Positions 21,297 to 29,235 of a stretch of 32,590 nucleotides of DNA are shown here, in pieces. The stretch spans positions 1 to 32,590 of the IMG/VR virus record IMGVR_UViG_3300011126_000064; one strand, given 5' to 3'. The DNA is from a virus. Position numbers and translations under genes: made by a program. The notes beneath the pieces are model-generated. The model was not told the origin of the DNA and made no database searches. It saw only the letters and a list, made by a program, of their open reading frames with translations. Every line of letters starts with the position of its first letter. The first letter of the stretch is position 1.

Positions 21297-21734
21297 ATGG
21301 TTAGATTAGAGGTTACAAATATAAAGAATGTTGAAGCGGCTTTAAAAAAGTACGGTAAAGATGCTGTAAAAGAGTTTGCAGAGGTTACATTTAAAGAAGC
21401 TACTAATATGGCACACGTAGCGAAACGAAAAGCACCAGTAGATAAAAGTTTTTTAATAAATTCTATTAATTGGGAAAAGGTAGATGATTTAGATTATAAT
21501 GTAGGAACTAAAATACCTTATGCACCTTTTCAAGAGTTCGGTACTGGTGGATTGGTTAATATTCCTTTAGGTTGGGAAGAAATGGCAGCAGAATTTAAAG
21601 GTAAAGGTATAAGACAAGTTAATATAAACCCTCATCCTTTTATGTACCCAGCATATTTAGCATCTAAAAAGACATTTAAAAGAGGAATGGAAAGAGCGTT
21701 AAAGATATTAAACAAAGATTTTAACAATGGTTAA
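21297..21734 (+). CDS. Tail completion protein, HK97 gp10-like
   Basis: A 145-residue protein: KRKAPVDKSFLINSINWEKV, VGTKIPYAPFQEFGTGG, and INPHPFMYPAYLASKKTF are typical of the gp10 family (APVDTGxLr..., YAxxqEfGT, xPhPFlxPA). It joins tail and head. It overlaps the next gene by 8 bp. Confidence 0.88.
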   Translation: MVRLEVTNIKNVEAALKKYGKDAVKEFAEVTFKEATNMAHVAKRKAPVDKSFLINSINWEKVDDLDYNVGTKIPYAPFQEFGTGGLVNIPLGWEEMAAEFKGKGIRQVNINPHPFMYPAYLASKKTFKRGMERALKILNKDFNNG

Positions 21735-22158
21735 GACATTACCAGATAAATACATAAGAAAAGCGGTTTATAATGCTATTAACGGAATAGTAGTAGATGG
21801 TGAGCAAATACTTTGTTATGACAGTAGAGTAACTGGTAAAGGTGTTGATAACTATGTATTAATGACTACTCAAAGCAATGAAGTAGACAAACGTACAAAA
21901 TGCGGTTATGATTGGCAAAGTCAAATACTAATAGAGGTATTTACAAGGTATAAACTAACAGGTAACACAGGTTCAAGACTTTTAGCTGATAATATACTAG
22001 ATGAAGTAAGGAGTTTAACAGATACGCTAGTTTTAGACGGTGCAAGCGGTTTGAGTATAGTAACACAAGCACAATCTTTTCCAAGTGATTTAGTAAGTGA
22101 AACAAACAACGAAATAATAATAAGAAAATTTATGAGGATTGAATTTCTCATTGAGTAG
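21727..22158 (+). CDS. Tail terminator-like protein (DUF3168/gpU type)
   Basis: A 143-residue protein in the position of the tail terminator, between gp10-like and tail tube genes. It contains ITCYDSR-like and QSQILIEVFTRYKLTGNTGS segments and a C-terminal strand pair typical of the fold. Assigned mainly by position and length. Confidence 0.65.
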   Translation: MVKTLPDKYIRKAVYNAINGIVVDGEQILCYDSRVTGKGVDNYVLMTTQSNEVDKRTKCGYDWQSQILIEVFTRYKLTGNTGSRLLADNILDEVRSLTDTLVLDGASGLSIVTQAQSFPSDLVSETNNEIIIRKFMRIEFLIE

Positions 22159-22183
22159 TAATAATAATTAAAATAAATTAAAA

Positions 22184-22621
22184 ATGGCAACAAAAATCAA
22201 AGGTGAATTATTAATACTTAGTGTATGGGATAGTTCAATTTACAGACCAATCGCTTGTTTAACTTCAAATAATTTGAGTGAAACACAAAACATTATTGAA
22301 TCACAGACTAAATGTGATCCAGGAGTAGTAACTAAAACACCAGGAGCTTATTCTTATGAGTTATCAGCAGAGGGTGAATACATCGACACTACAAGCGCAA
22401 CGGGAGCAATCACATTAGCTTCACACGATTATTTACACGAGGTATTTGGTACGGAAGTTACTTGGAGACTAGCAACAGGATTAACAGACAAACCTTTTTA
22501 CTATGGTACTGCAATTATCAACGATTTAAGCGGTGATTTTGCAAGTGGTGATGACTTAGCTACATTTTCAGCAACTCTAACGGGTAGCGGCTTAATTGTA
22601 GAGATTGACCCTAACGTTTAA
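22184..22621 (+). CDS. Major tail tube protein (TP901-1-like)
   Basis: A 145-residue tail tube protein. P22-E33 (PIACLTSNNLSE) begins the conserved part, followed by TKTPGAYSYELSAEGEYIDT, and the end has FYYGTAIINDLSGDFASGDD and ATFSATLTGSG, typical of TP901-1/phage major tail protein 2. It stacks as hexamers to form the tail. A diverged relative is encoded at 27516-27980. Confidence 0.88.
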   Translation: MATKIKGELLILSVWDSSIYRPIACLTSNNLSETQNIIESQTKCDPGVVTKTPGAYSYELSAEGEYIDTTSATGAITLASHDYLHEVFGTEVTWRLATGLTDKPFYYGTAIINDLSGDFASGDDLATFSATLTGSGLIVEIDPNV

Positions 22622-22642
22622 CATTAATTTAAAGCAAAAGAA

Positions 22643-23026
22643 ATGATTAACAACGCAATTATTACAATACACAAAACTAAATTTGATTTTAGATTTGGAA
22701 TAGGATTTTTAGGTAGACTTTTAAAAAGAGTAGATTTAGATATTAGTGAAGTGTTACAAGAGGTTAGTAAAAACCCTTTTGAGATGATACCAGTTATTAT
22801 GTATGAATCAGCTAAATACGGTTTTGATCGTAAAGGTGAGGAGTGCGAATATACAGTGTATGATTTTATAGACTTTATAGATGCTGATGGTGGTATACAA
22901 TCAAAATCTATTGAAAAGTTTTTAAAAGCGTTTACAAATAGTATAATAGAAGATGTACCTAAAGAAGAAGGTACTGTAAAAAAGATAAAAGCCCCAAGCA
23001 AGAAACAGACTGGGGCGGTGAAGTAA
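22643..23026 (+). CDS. Tail assembly chaperone G (unshifted product)
   Basis: A 127-residue helical protein, MINNAIITIHKTKFDFRFGI at the start, in the standard chaperone position between tail tube and tape measure. Ribosomes that do not shift at 22978-22984 end at 23026 after KIKAPSKKQTGAVK. It coats the tape measure during tail assembly together with the fusion product. Confidence 0.85.
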   Translation: MINNAIITIHKTKFDFRFGIGFLGRLLKRVDLDISEVLQEVSKNPFEMIPVIMYESAKYGFDRKGEECEYTVYDFIDFIDADGGIQSKSIEKFLKAFTNSIIEDVPKEEGTVKKIKAPSKKQTGAVK

Positions 23027-23334
23027 TTTCTTTTGCTTTGATGGAGCTTCAATGTCCAAGTTATGATTATGTTAATGATATGACTTGGGCGGAGTTCCAA
23101 ATTAGAGCCTTTGGATATAGAAGGATTCAAGAAAAAAAAGAGTTATTAGCTAGAGAGATTGCGTGGGCTGGTTTAATTGGCTCACACTACAACCCTAAAA
23201 AGTTACCTAAGTCAAAACAGAAATTTTGGCAAATAGGGAATAAAAAGAAGGTTTCAGATACAAGAATGCAAGAAGCTATAAAAGCTGCACAAGACGAGTA
23301 TTTTAAAAAGAAAAAGGAATTAGAGAATGGCTAA
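22643..23334 (+). CDS. Tail assembly chaperone G-T (programmed -1 frameshift product)
   Basis: A -1 shift at A AAA AAG (22978-22984) joins codons 1-114 of the chaperone to the frame 22984-23334, giving about 230 residues. The joined part reads KKDKSPKQETDWGGEVISFA, then LMELQCPSYDYVNDMTWAEF. It continues without a break into the downstream frame, which has no good start of its own: the first ATG there, at 23041, would cut a protein-like segment. This is the lambda G/GT arrangement. The T part binds the tail tube. Confidence 0.85.
22978..23016 (+). promoter_or_regulatory. Programmed -1 ribosomal frameshift signal
   Basis: The heptamer A AAA AAG (22978-22984), in the X XXY YYZ phase of the G frame, is followed after 6 nt by a perfect 6-bp stem, GCCCCA (22991-22996) with TGGGGC (23011-23016), and a 14-nt loop. 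This stem is among the few G+C-rich ones in the region. Confidence 0.85.
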
Positions 23335-25669
23335 CGATAATACTTTAAATGTTGAGATAAAGGCGGTAATAACCAACTTAGAAAGGAATCTAAGAAAGGC
23401 TACAAAAGGTCTTGAAAAGTTCTCTGAAAAGTCTAAGGTTATTGGTCGTAAAATGCAAAAAACAGGAACAACATTGACTAAGAGTCTTACTGTTCCCTTA
23501 TCTATATTAGGTGGTGTAGCTGTTAAAGCTGCTATTGACTTTGATAAAGCAATGACACAAATAACTTCATTGGTAGGAATTGCATCTAATGAGGTTTCTA
23601 AAATGGGTGATGTTGCTAAACAAATGGCTTTTGACACTGGTAAAAGTGCCACAGAAGCCGCAGAAGCGTTATTCTTTATTACCTCTGCTGGATTGCGAGG
23701 TAGTGAGGCAATGGAAGTTTTAGAAGCGTCTTTAAAAGCGTCTGCGATTGGATTAGGAAATACAAAAATAATAGCAGATTTATCAACATCAGCATTAAAC
23801 GCTTACGGTTCTGAAAATTTAAGCGCATCAGAAGCAACAGATGTATTAACAGCTGCAGTTAGAGAGGGTAAATTAGAAGCCTCACAATTAGCTGGTTCTA
23901 TGGGTAGTGTTATTCCTATTGCCTCTAATATGGGTGTTGAATTTCACGAAGTAGCGGCGGCAATGGCTGCAATGTCAAGAACAGGTACAAATGCAGCAGA
24001 AGGAGCGACACAAGTAAATGCCATTTTAGTTAGTTTAAAAAAACCCGCAGATACTGCTGTAAGTTTATTTTCTAAAATGGGGCTATCTATTGAAGATGTT
24101 CAAGATAGTTTAAGAAATGATGGTTTAATAGAAACCTTAAAAATTCTTACTGATGGAGTTAAAAGAACTGGGGGGGATATAACAGAAATTTTTCCAAACA
24201 TTAGAGCGTTAAAAGGTGTTTTAGATTTAACAGGTGCAGGTGTAGAAGCTAATACAGAAATATTTAAAAAATTACAAGATACACTAGGAGCGACAGATGA
24301 AGCGTTTGAGAAGACTGCTAGTAGTAATGCGTTTAAGGTTACAAAGGCTTTAAATGCTATGAAAACATCAGCATTAGGATTAGGAAATGCTATTTTAGTT
24401 AAATTAGCACCTATTATAGAAAAGATAGGTAAAAAATTCAGAGAATGGAGTGATGCGTTTGATAAACTTTCTCCAACTATGAAAAATGTAGTTCTTGGAG
24501 TTTTAGGATTTGCGGCTGTATTAGGTCCTCTCTTAGTTACTATTGGTTTCGCTGCAACAACTATTATTCCTGGTTTAGTTACTGCTTGGGGATTTTTAAG
24601 TGGTGCTATATTAACAGCAACTGGGGCTATGATATCATTCACAGCGTCTATGTTAGCAAATCCATTCGTGGCTGCTGCTGTAATAATAGCAGGTGTAACA
24701 GTGGCTTTTGTAGAATTTTTAGATACTATATCTGGTTTGAATGATAGTTGGCAGACTTTCATAAACTTTTTAAACTCAGGTACAGATTCTTCTAAATTCG
24801 CAATGTTACAAGCACAATCATACGCTAAACAGCTTAGTAATCAAAGTAAAAAATTAGAGGAGAATAAAGAAAAACAAAGAGCTAGATATAAAACAGAAAA
24901 AGAAGCAGCTGATGCTGAAAAATTAGCAGCAGAAGAAACAAGAAAAGCGACAGCAGCAATAGAGGCAAAAGCAGCAGCTCTCAAGAAATTACAAGAACAA
25001 CAAGCATTAGCAAATAAAAGGTTTGCAACTTCTAACGTTCAAACAACAGGGGCTAATGGGTCTGCTGTTGCAACGGGTGGAATGACTTTAGATGAGGACT
25101 TAGCAGCAATGGGTGGGCGAATGAAAGCGCCAATAGGTGTTATAGTTGACCAAATGGCTGAAATTGGCGGTAATATAAGCGGTTCTTTAGAGGGTGCAGC
25201 AATAGGAGCAGCACAAGGTATGGCTGATATAATAGGTGCTTTAGTTGGCGGTGAAATGGGAATGGCTGATGTTGGAGCGTCTTTACTTTCGTTAGTTGGT
25301 GATTTAGCGGTTCAATTAGGAAAAGCGACTATCGCAGTAGGTATTGGAATGATAGGGTTAAAAGCAGCGTTTTCAAACCCTTTATCAGCAATCGCAGCGG
25401 GTGTTGCAATGGTAGCTATTGGTAGTGCTATGAGTTCAATATCAAGCGGATTGTCAAGTGTTGGCTCTGGTGAAAGTGGCGGAGGTGCAAGGTCAGGTGG
25501 TGCAAGTAGTAGCAGAGGCTCAGGCGGTTCATCAAGTGGGAACTTTAGCGGTGGTGGTTCAAGTGGCGGAACATACGTTTTTGAGATAGCAGGAACAAAA
25601 TTAGTAGGTGTATTGAAAAATACATTAGATAGAAATAGAGCTTTAGGAGGCTCGTTAAGTATAGGATAA
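23327..25669 (+). CDS. Tail tape measure protein, TP901 family
   Basis: A 780-residue protein. The TP901 core lies near residues 75-170 (FDKAMTQITSLVGI, TGKSATEAAEALFFITSAGL, LSTSALNAYG). Two hydrophobic regions follow at about 385-465 and 625-705, then a helical linker rich in Ala, Lys and Glu and a Gly/Ser-rich segment near 705-750. It sets tail length and may reach the membrane on ejection. Its start overlaps the G-T stop by 8 bp. From its length the tail should be roughly 100-120 nm. Confidence 0.93.
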   Translation: MANDNTLNVEIKAVITNLERNLRKATKGLEKFSEKSKVIGRKMQKTGTTLTKSLTVPLSILGGVAVKAAIDFDKAMTQITSLVGIASNEVSKMGDVAKQMAFDTGKSATEAAEALFFITSAGLRGSEAMEVLEASLKASAIGLGNTKIIADLSTSALNAYGSENLSASEATDVLTAAVREGKLEASQLAGSMGSVIPIASNMGVEFHEVAAAMAAMSRTGTNAAEGATQVNAILVSLKKPADTAVSLFSKMGLSIEDVQDSLRNDGLIETLKILTDGVKRTGGDITEIFPNIRALKGVLDLTGAGVEANTEIFKKLQDTLGATDEAFEKTASSNAFKVTKALNAMKTSALGLGNAILVKLAPIIEKIGKKFREWSDAFDKLSPTMKNVVLGVLGFAAVLGPLLVTIGFAATTIIPGLVTAWGFLSGAILTATGAMISFTASMLANPFVAAAVIIAGVTVAFVEFLDTISGLNDSWQTFINFLNSGTDSSKFAMLQAQSYAKQLSNQSKKLEENKEKQRARYKTEKEAADAEKLAAEETRKATAAIEAKAAALKKLQEQQALANKRFATSNVQTTGANGSAVATGGMTLDEDLAAMGGRMKAPIGVIVDQMAEIGGNISGSLEGAAIGAAQGMADIIGALVGGEMGMADVGASLLSLVGDLAVQLGKATIAVGIGMIGLKAAFSNPLSAIAAGVAMVAIGSAMSSISSGLSSVGSGESGGGARSGGASSSRGSGGSSSGNFSGGGSSGGTYVFEIAGTKLVGVLKNTLDRNRALGGSLSIG

Positions 25670-27514
25670 ATGGCAGTAAAATACTTTATAAAATACTTTG
25701 ATGTTGTAGATGTTGAGCATAGGCTTAATATTTATGACGATAACTATGTAGGTGATTCTATACAAGTTGACGGTGATGTAATGTTAGATTACTCTGAAAC
25801 AGATGATCCTTTAGAAGCTATAAGAGGTCAAGGTTTACGTGTTGAATTAGAGGCTAACCAAGATTTAACTTTTAGCGATTTATGGAGTGAGGAAGAAAAG
25901 ACTTACCAAGTAGAATATAAAAGAAACGATGTAATACTATTTCAAGGTTGGCTAAATCCTGAGGGATGGTTTGAAAATTGGGTTAATACAGATTGGCGAG
26001 TTTCATTTGATTGTGTTGATGGTTTAGGTTATTTAAAAGACTTATCATTTGTTGATAGTGTAGGTTTTCCATTTACAGGAAGGAAAAGTTATATTGAAGT
26101 ATTAAGTTTAGCTTTAGTTAGAACAGGTTTATTTTTACCTATAAACACAAATATAGATATTTATTATACAGGTTTATCAGAGTCTTTAGATGTATTAGCT
26201 AATACTTATGCAAATACTGAAAGGTATGTAAAAGATGACGGTGAAACTATAATGAGTTGTGAGGAAGTTATAAGGGATATATTAGAGCCTTTTGGGGCGG
26301 TTATAACGTCTTTTAATGGTGAATGGTATATTTACAAACCTAATCAATTATATGCTAATAGTACGGCTACATTCTTTAATTACACTTATTTAGGTGTTCC
26401 AAGTATTACACCTACAAAAGTAATAGATACAAGTTTGTTTATCGGGTCAAATTGGAAAGGCGCAACAATACACCATTGTAACGGTAACCAATCTATAAGA
26501 AATGTCTCGAGTATTGGAGCTTATCGGGTTAATTATAAATATGGTTTAGCTACTGATTTAGTGGAAAACGAATATTTGTATAGTGCTGATGGTATTACTA
26601 TGAGTGGGTGGGCTATTTTAGATGCTGTTAATGTTACTTTACCTGGTGCGGGTTTAAGTGGTGCAACTTTAACGGCTTCAAACGACTCGGGAGTACAAGC
26701 ACCAATATTATTAGGTGAACCTTTTGATGTTGTTTCAAATATAGAATTAGATGTAAGTATAAAATATAACTCACTAATAACTAACTTATTTGCAAATGGT
26801 AATGTTAGATTTAATATACAATTACAGGGTGATGTTGATACATATCAATTAGAAGAAAGTGGAGAATGGGTAATAGGTGGTGATGGTTTAAATTATGCAA
26901 TGTCACATTTTACACAATCATCTATAAATTTAAAAACAAATCCAACACCAGTAGACGGAATAATAGCAATTGTATTAGAAAGACCTTATATAGATATTAG
27001 TACAGCATCCATATTTTTAACTTTATTTTCTATAATTAATTTAACGGATGCTCCAAGCGATTTAAAAGGTGAATTTCATACGGTAGAAAGAGAAGATAAA
27101 CCAAGCGCAAAAATAGAAGATATAAAAGAGGTTGCAACAGGTGACAATGTATCAGATATTTACGAGGGTACAATATACAAAGCAGACACAACAACACCAA
27201 CAGAAACTTGGAACAGAAAAGGAGTTACAGAAACTAAACCTTTATTACAGATAATGTGTGAGGAAACATTAAGAATGAGCCAACTACCTGCAAGGGTTTT
27301 TAGCGGTGATGTTTACGGTTACTTTAATTATTTAAGTACAGTTACAATAGACGGTTTAGACGGTTTATTTGAGATTATAAAATACAGTTATAATACTAAA
27401 ATGAATACTATAAGTACAGAGTTTAGACAAATGTACGGTAATGAATTAACGGATATTGATTATAAAAAAACGTTTGATTACGGAAACGTTGTTAAACCAA
27501 CAATAAAAGGATAA
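25670..27514 (+). CDS. Tail-tip/baseplate protein, 614 aa
   Basis: The place directly after the tape measure is that of distal tail or tail-tip hub proteins. The protein starts MAVKYFIKYFDVVDVEHRLN and contains SFDCVDGLGYLKDLSFVD and a hub-like centre ending GAVITSFNGEWYIYKPNQLY. I recall similar large tail proteins in Bacteroidota phages but not a named family with a solved function. No peptidase or lysozyme motif is seen. Confidence 0.65.
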   Translation: MAVKYFIKYFDVVDVEHRLNIYDDNYVGDSIQVDGDVMLDYSETDDPLEAIRGQGLRVELEANQDLTFSDLWSEEEKTYQVEYKRNDVILFQGWLNPEGWFENWVNTDWRVSFDCVDGLGYLKDLSFVDSVGFPFTGRKSYIEVLSLALVRTGLFLPINTNIDIYYTGLSESLDVLANTYANTERYVKDDGETIMSCEEVIRDILEPFGAVITSFNGEWYIYKPNQLYANSTATFFNYTYLGVPSITPTKVIDTSLFIGSNWKGATIHHCNGNQSIRNVSSIGAYRVNYKYGLATDLVENEYLYSADGITMSGWAILDAVNVTLPGAGLSGATLTASNDSGVQAPILLGEPFDVVSNIELDVSIKYNSLITNLFANGNVRFNIQLQGDVDTYQLEESGEWVIGGDGLNYAMSHFTQSSINLKTNPTPVDGIIAIVLERPYIDISTASIFLTLFSIINLTDAPSDLKGEFHTVEREDKPSAKIEDIKEVATGDNVSDIYEGTIYKADTTTPTETWNRKGVTETKPLLQIMCEETLRMSQLPARVFSGDVYGYFNYLSTVTIDGLDGLFEIIKYSYNTKMNTISTEFRQMYGNELTDIDYKKTFDYGNVVKPTIKG

Positions 27515-27515
27515 A

Positions 27516-27980
27516 ATGAGCGATTTTAAGAACGGAGCAAATAAATTATTATATCTATATGTTGATGGTGAATATTTCCCTATCGGCTGTTTAACTTCAA
27601 ATAGTTTTAGTGAACAGGCCGATATGTTAGACACTACAACACGACAAAACGCTGGAGGTTGGAAAACATCAATTCCAACTAATCAAAGTTATAATATAAC
27701 ATTTAACGGATTGATAACTACTAATGATAAAAGTGGTACTATATTAACCTATGACGATTTACAAACATTAAAGCGAAATAGAACTAAAATAAACTGGAAA
27801 ACTAACAGTGAATTAACTGGTTATAGTGATTTTGGGATGGGTTATATTAGTTCGTTAAGTAACGATGCAGCAATAGACGAAAATATATCTTTTAGTTGTG
27901 AAATAGTAGGTTATGGTGAGCCAGTTACTCAATTAGATACACAAGATAATTTGAATTACACTTTAAATGTTACAATATAA
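27516..27980 (+). CDS. Second tail-tube-like protein
   Basis: A 154-residue protein that aligns with the major tail tube protein at 22184-22621: PIGCLTSNSFSE at residues 22-33, in the same positions as PIACLTSNNLSE, and a similar end (FGMGYISSLSNDAAIDENIS, then CEIVGYG). Being behind the tail-tip gene, it may form a ring at the tail tip or an alternative tube end. A direct duplication followed by divergence is likely. Confidence 0.78.
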   Translation: MSDFKNGANKLLYLYVDGEYFPIGCLTSNSFSEQADMLDTTTRQNAGGWKTSIPTNQSYNITFNGLITTNDKSGTILTYDDLQTLKRNRTKINWKTNSELTGYSDFGMGYISSLSNDAAIDENISFSCEIVGYGEPVTQLDTQDNLNYTLNVTI

Positions 27981-28456
27981 TGGCAGCAAATAAAATAGTT
28001 TATGCAGATAAGGTAGGTGTAACACCTAAAGAAACTCATATTAATCAGGTTTGGGATGATGATATGAATGAGATTAAATTAAAGGTTAATGATAACGCTG
28101 ATTTATTTGATACATTAGAAACTGAAGTAGATGCAAATACGTTAGATATTATTGATTTAAAAGCTGATAGGGCTTTTGTTAAAAACATAGTTTCTAAAGT
28201 TGCTGATTATACAGCCGTTATTGAAGATTATGTTTTAGTTAGTGCTAGTGTTGCAGATATTACGATAACATTACCAACTGCCGCAGGTGTTGAAGGAAGG
28301 GAAATAAACATTACTAAAATAGATTCAACAAGTTATAACATAATAGTTGATAGTACAAGCTCACAATTAATAATCGGAAGTTTAACACAAACAATATCTA
28401 ATCAATGGAGTAACGCAACTTTTATTAGTGCGGGTTCTTATTGGGTAGTAAAATAA
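27980..28456 (+). CDS. Tail appendage protein sharing an N-terminal module with the fibre
   Basis: A 158-residue protein. QVWDDDMNE at residues 23-31 matches QVWDTDMNE at the same positions of the 849-residue fibre, so both probably attach to the same tail site. A predicted coiled coil follows, and the C-terminus (ITLPTAAGVEGREINITKID..., SNQWSNATFISAGSYWVVK) resembles the trimeric beta tips of many fibres. Confidence 0.72.
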   Translation: MAANKIVYADKVGVTPKETHINQVWDDDMNEIKLKVNDNADLFDTLETEVDANTLDIIDLKADRAFVKNIVSKVADYTAVIEDYVLVSASVADITITLPTAAGVEGREINITKIDSTSYNIIVDSTSSQLIIGSLTQTISNQWSNATFISAGSYWVVK

Positions 28457-28465
28457 CATAAAATT

Positions 28466-29215
28466 ATGACATATTTAAAACAAGTAGACGCAACTTTGCA
28501 AGATAGCACTTCACCTTTATTTATCGTAAAGGCAAGTAATTTAGTAGCGGAAACAACACTAACAACACAAACAGCAAAAGATGATTATATCGTAAATGTG
28601 GCAAGTACAGCCTCATTTGTAGTAGGGCAATATTTAACTATTTATAATGTTGCAGCGGATAGGGTGTTTTTCTCTAATATACTTGCAATTAACACACTTG
28701 CAATAACATTAGACAGCCCTTTAGATTTTGAGTTTGTTATAGGTTCTGTTGTTTCTGTTGGAACAGAAAATATGAATGTTGATGGTAGTGTAACACCTGT
28801 TGTTTTTGGTGTAAGAAACCCTACAACGGCAGATATACCTTCAAGCGTAGATATTACAAGAATTATGTTTAAATGCCTAACAGATGCTACTGTTGATTTG
28901 TCTAAATTTGGAGATATTGCAGGTGGTTTATTGAGGGGTGTAGTTGTTCGTAGAGTAGATGGTGAATATAAAAATATATTTAACGCTAAAACAAACGGAG
29001 ATTTAAAGAATATAATGTTTGATTTTGACATTGAAGTTGTAGGACAACAGGGTCAAGACGGTTTTACAGGTCGTTTAACTTTTGCGGGTCAGAATAAAAT
29101 GGGAGCGGTTATAAGAATAGGGCCAGATGAAGATTTACAAATTGTAATACAAGACGATTTAACCTCGTTAGATAGGTTTATAGTAATAGCAGAAGGATCA
29201 GGAGTAGTAGATTAA
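28466..29215 (+). CDS. Putative virion/tail appendage protein, 249 aa
   Basis: A strand-rich protein, MTYLKQVDATLQDSTSPLFI, with repeated VNVASTASFVVGQYLTIYNV-like segments and LTFAGQNKMGAVIRIGPDED. The location between two appendage genes suggests a tail-tip or adsorption role. The family is not recognised. Confidence 0.6.
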   Translation: MTYLKQVDATLQDSTSPLFIVKASNLVAETTLTTQTAKDDYIVNVASTASFVVGQYLTIYNVAADRVFFSNILAINTLAITLDSPLDFEFVIGSVVSVGTENMNVDGSVTPVVFGVRNPTTADIPSSVDITRIMFKCLTDATVDLSKFGDIAGGLLRGVVVRRVDGEYKNIFNAKTNGDLKNIMFDFDIEVVGQQGQDGFTGRLTFAGQNKMGAVIRIGPDEDLQIVIQDDLTSLDRFIVIAEGSGVVD

Positions 29216-29235
29216 TAATAAATAAATAAAGCAAA

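Noticed and set aside
22624-23130. A 168-codon leftward frame over the tail chaperone genes
   Set aside because: It covers the frameshift signal and the chaperone frames, which have strong independent support; it is a shadow.
24100-24762. A 220-codon leftward frame inside the tape measure gene
   Set aside because: It lies wholly within the well-supported tape measure coding region, has repetitive low-complexity composition and no promoter or start context; it is a shadow of the other strand.
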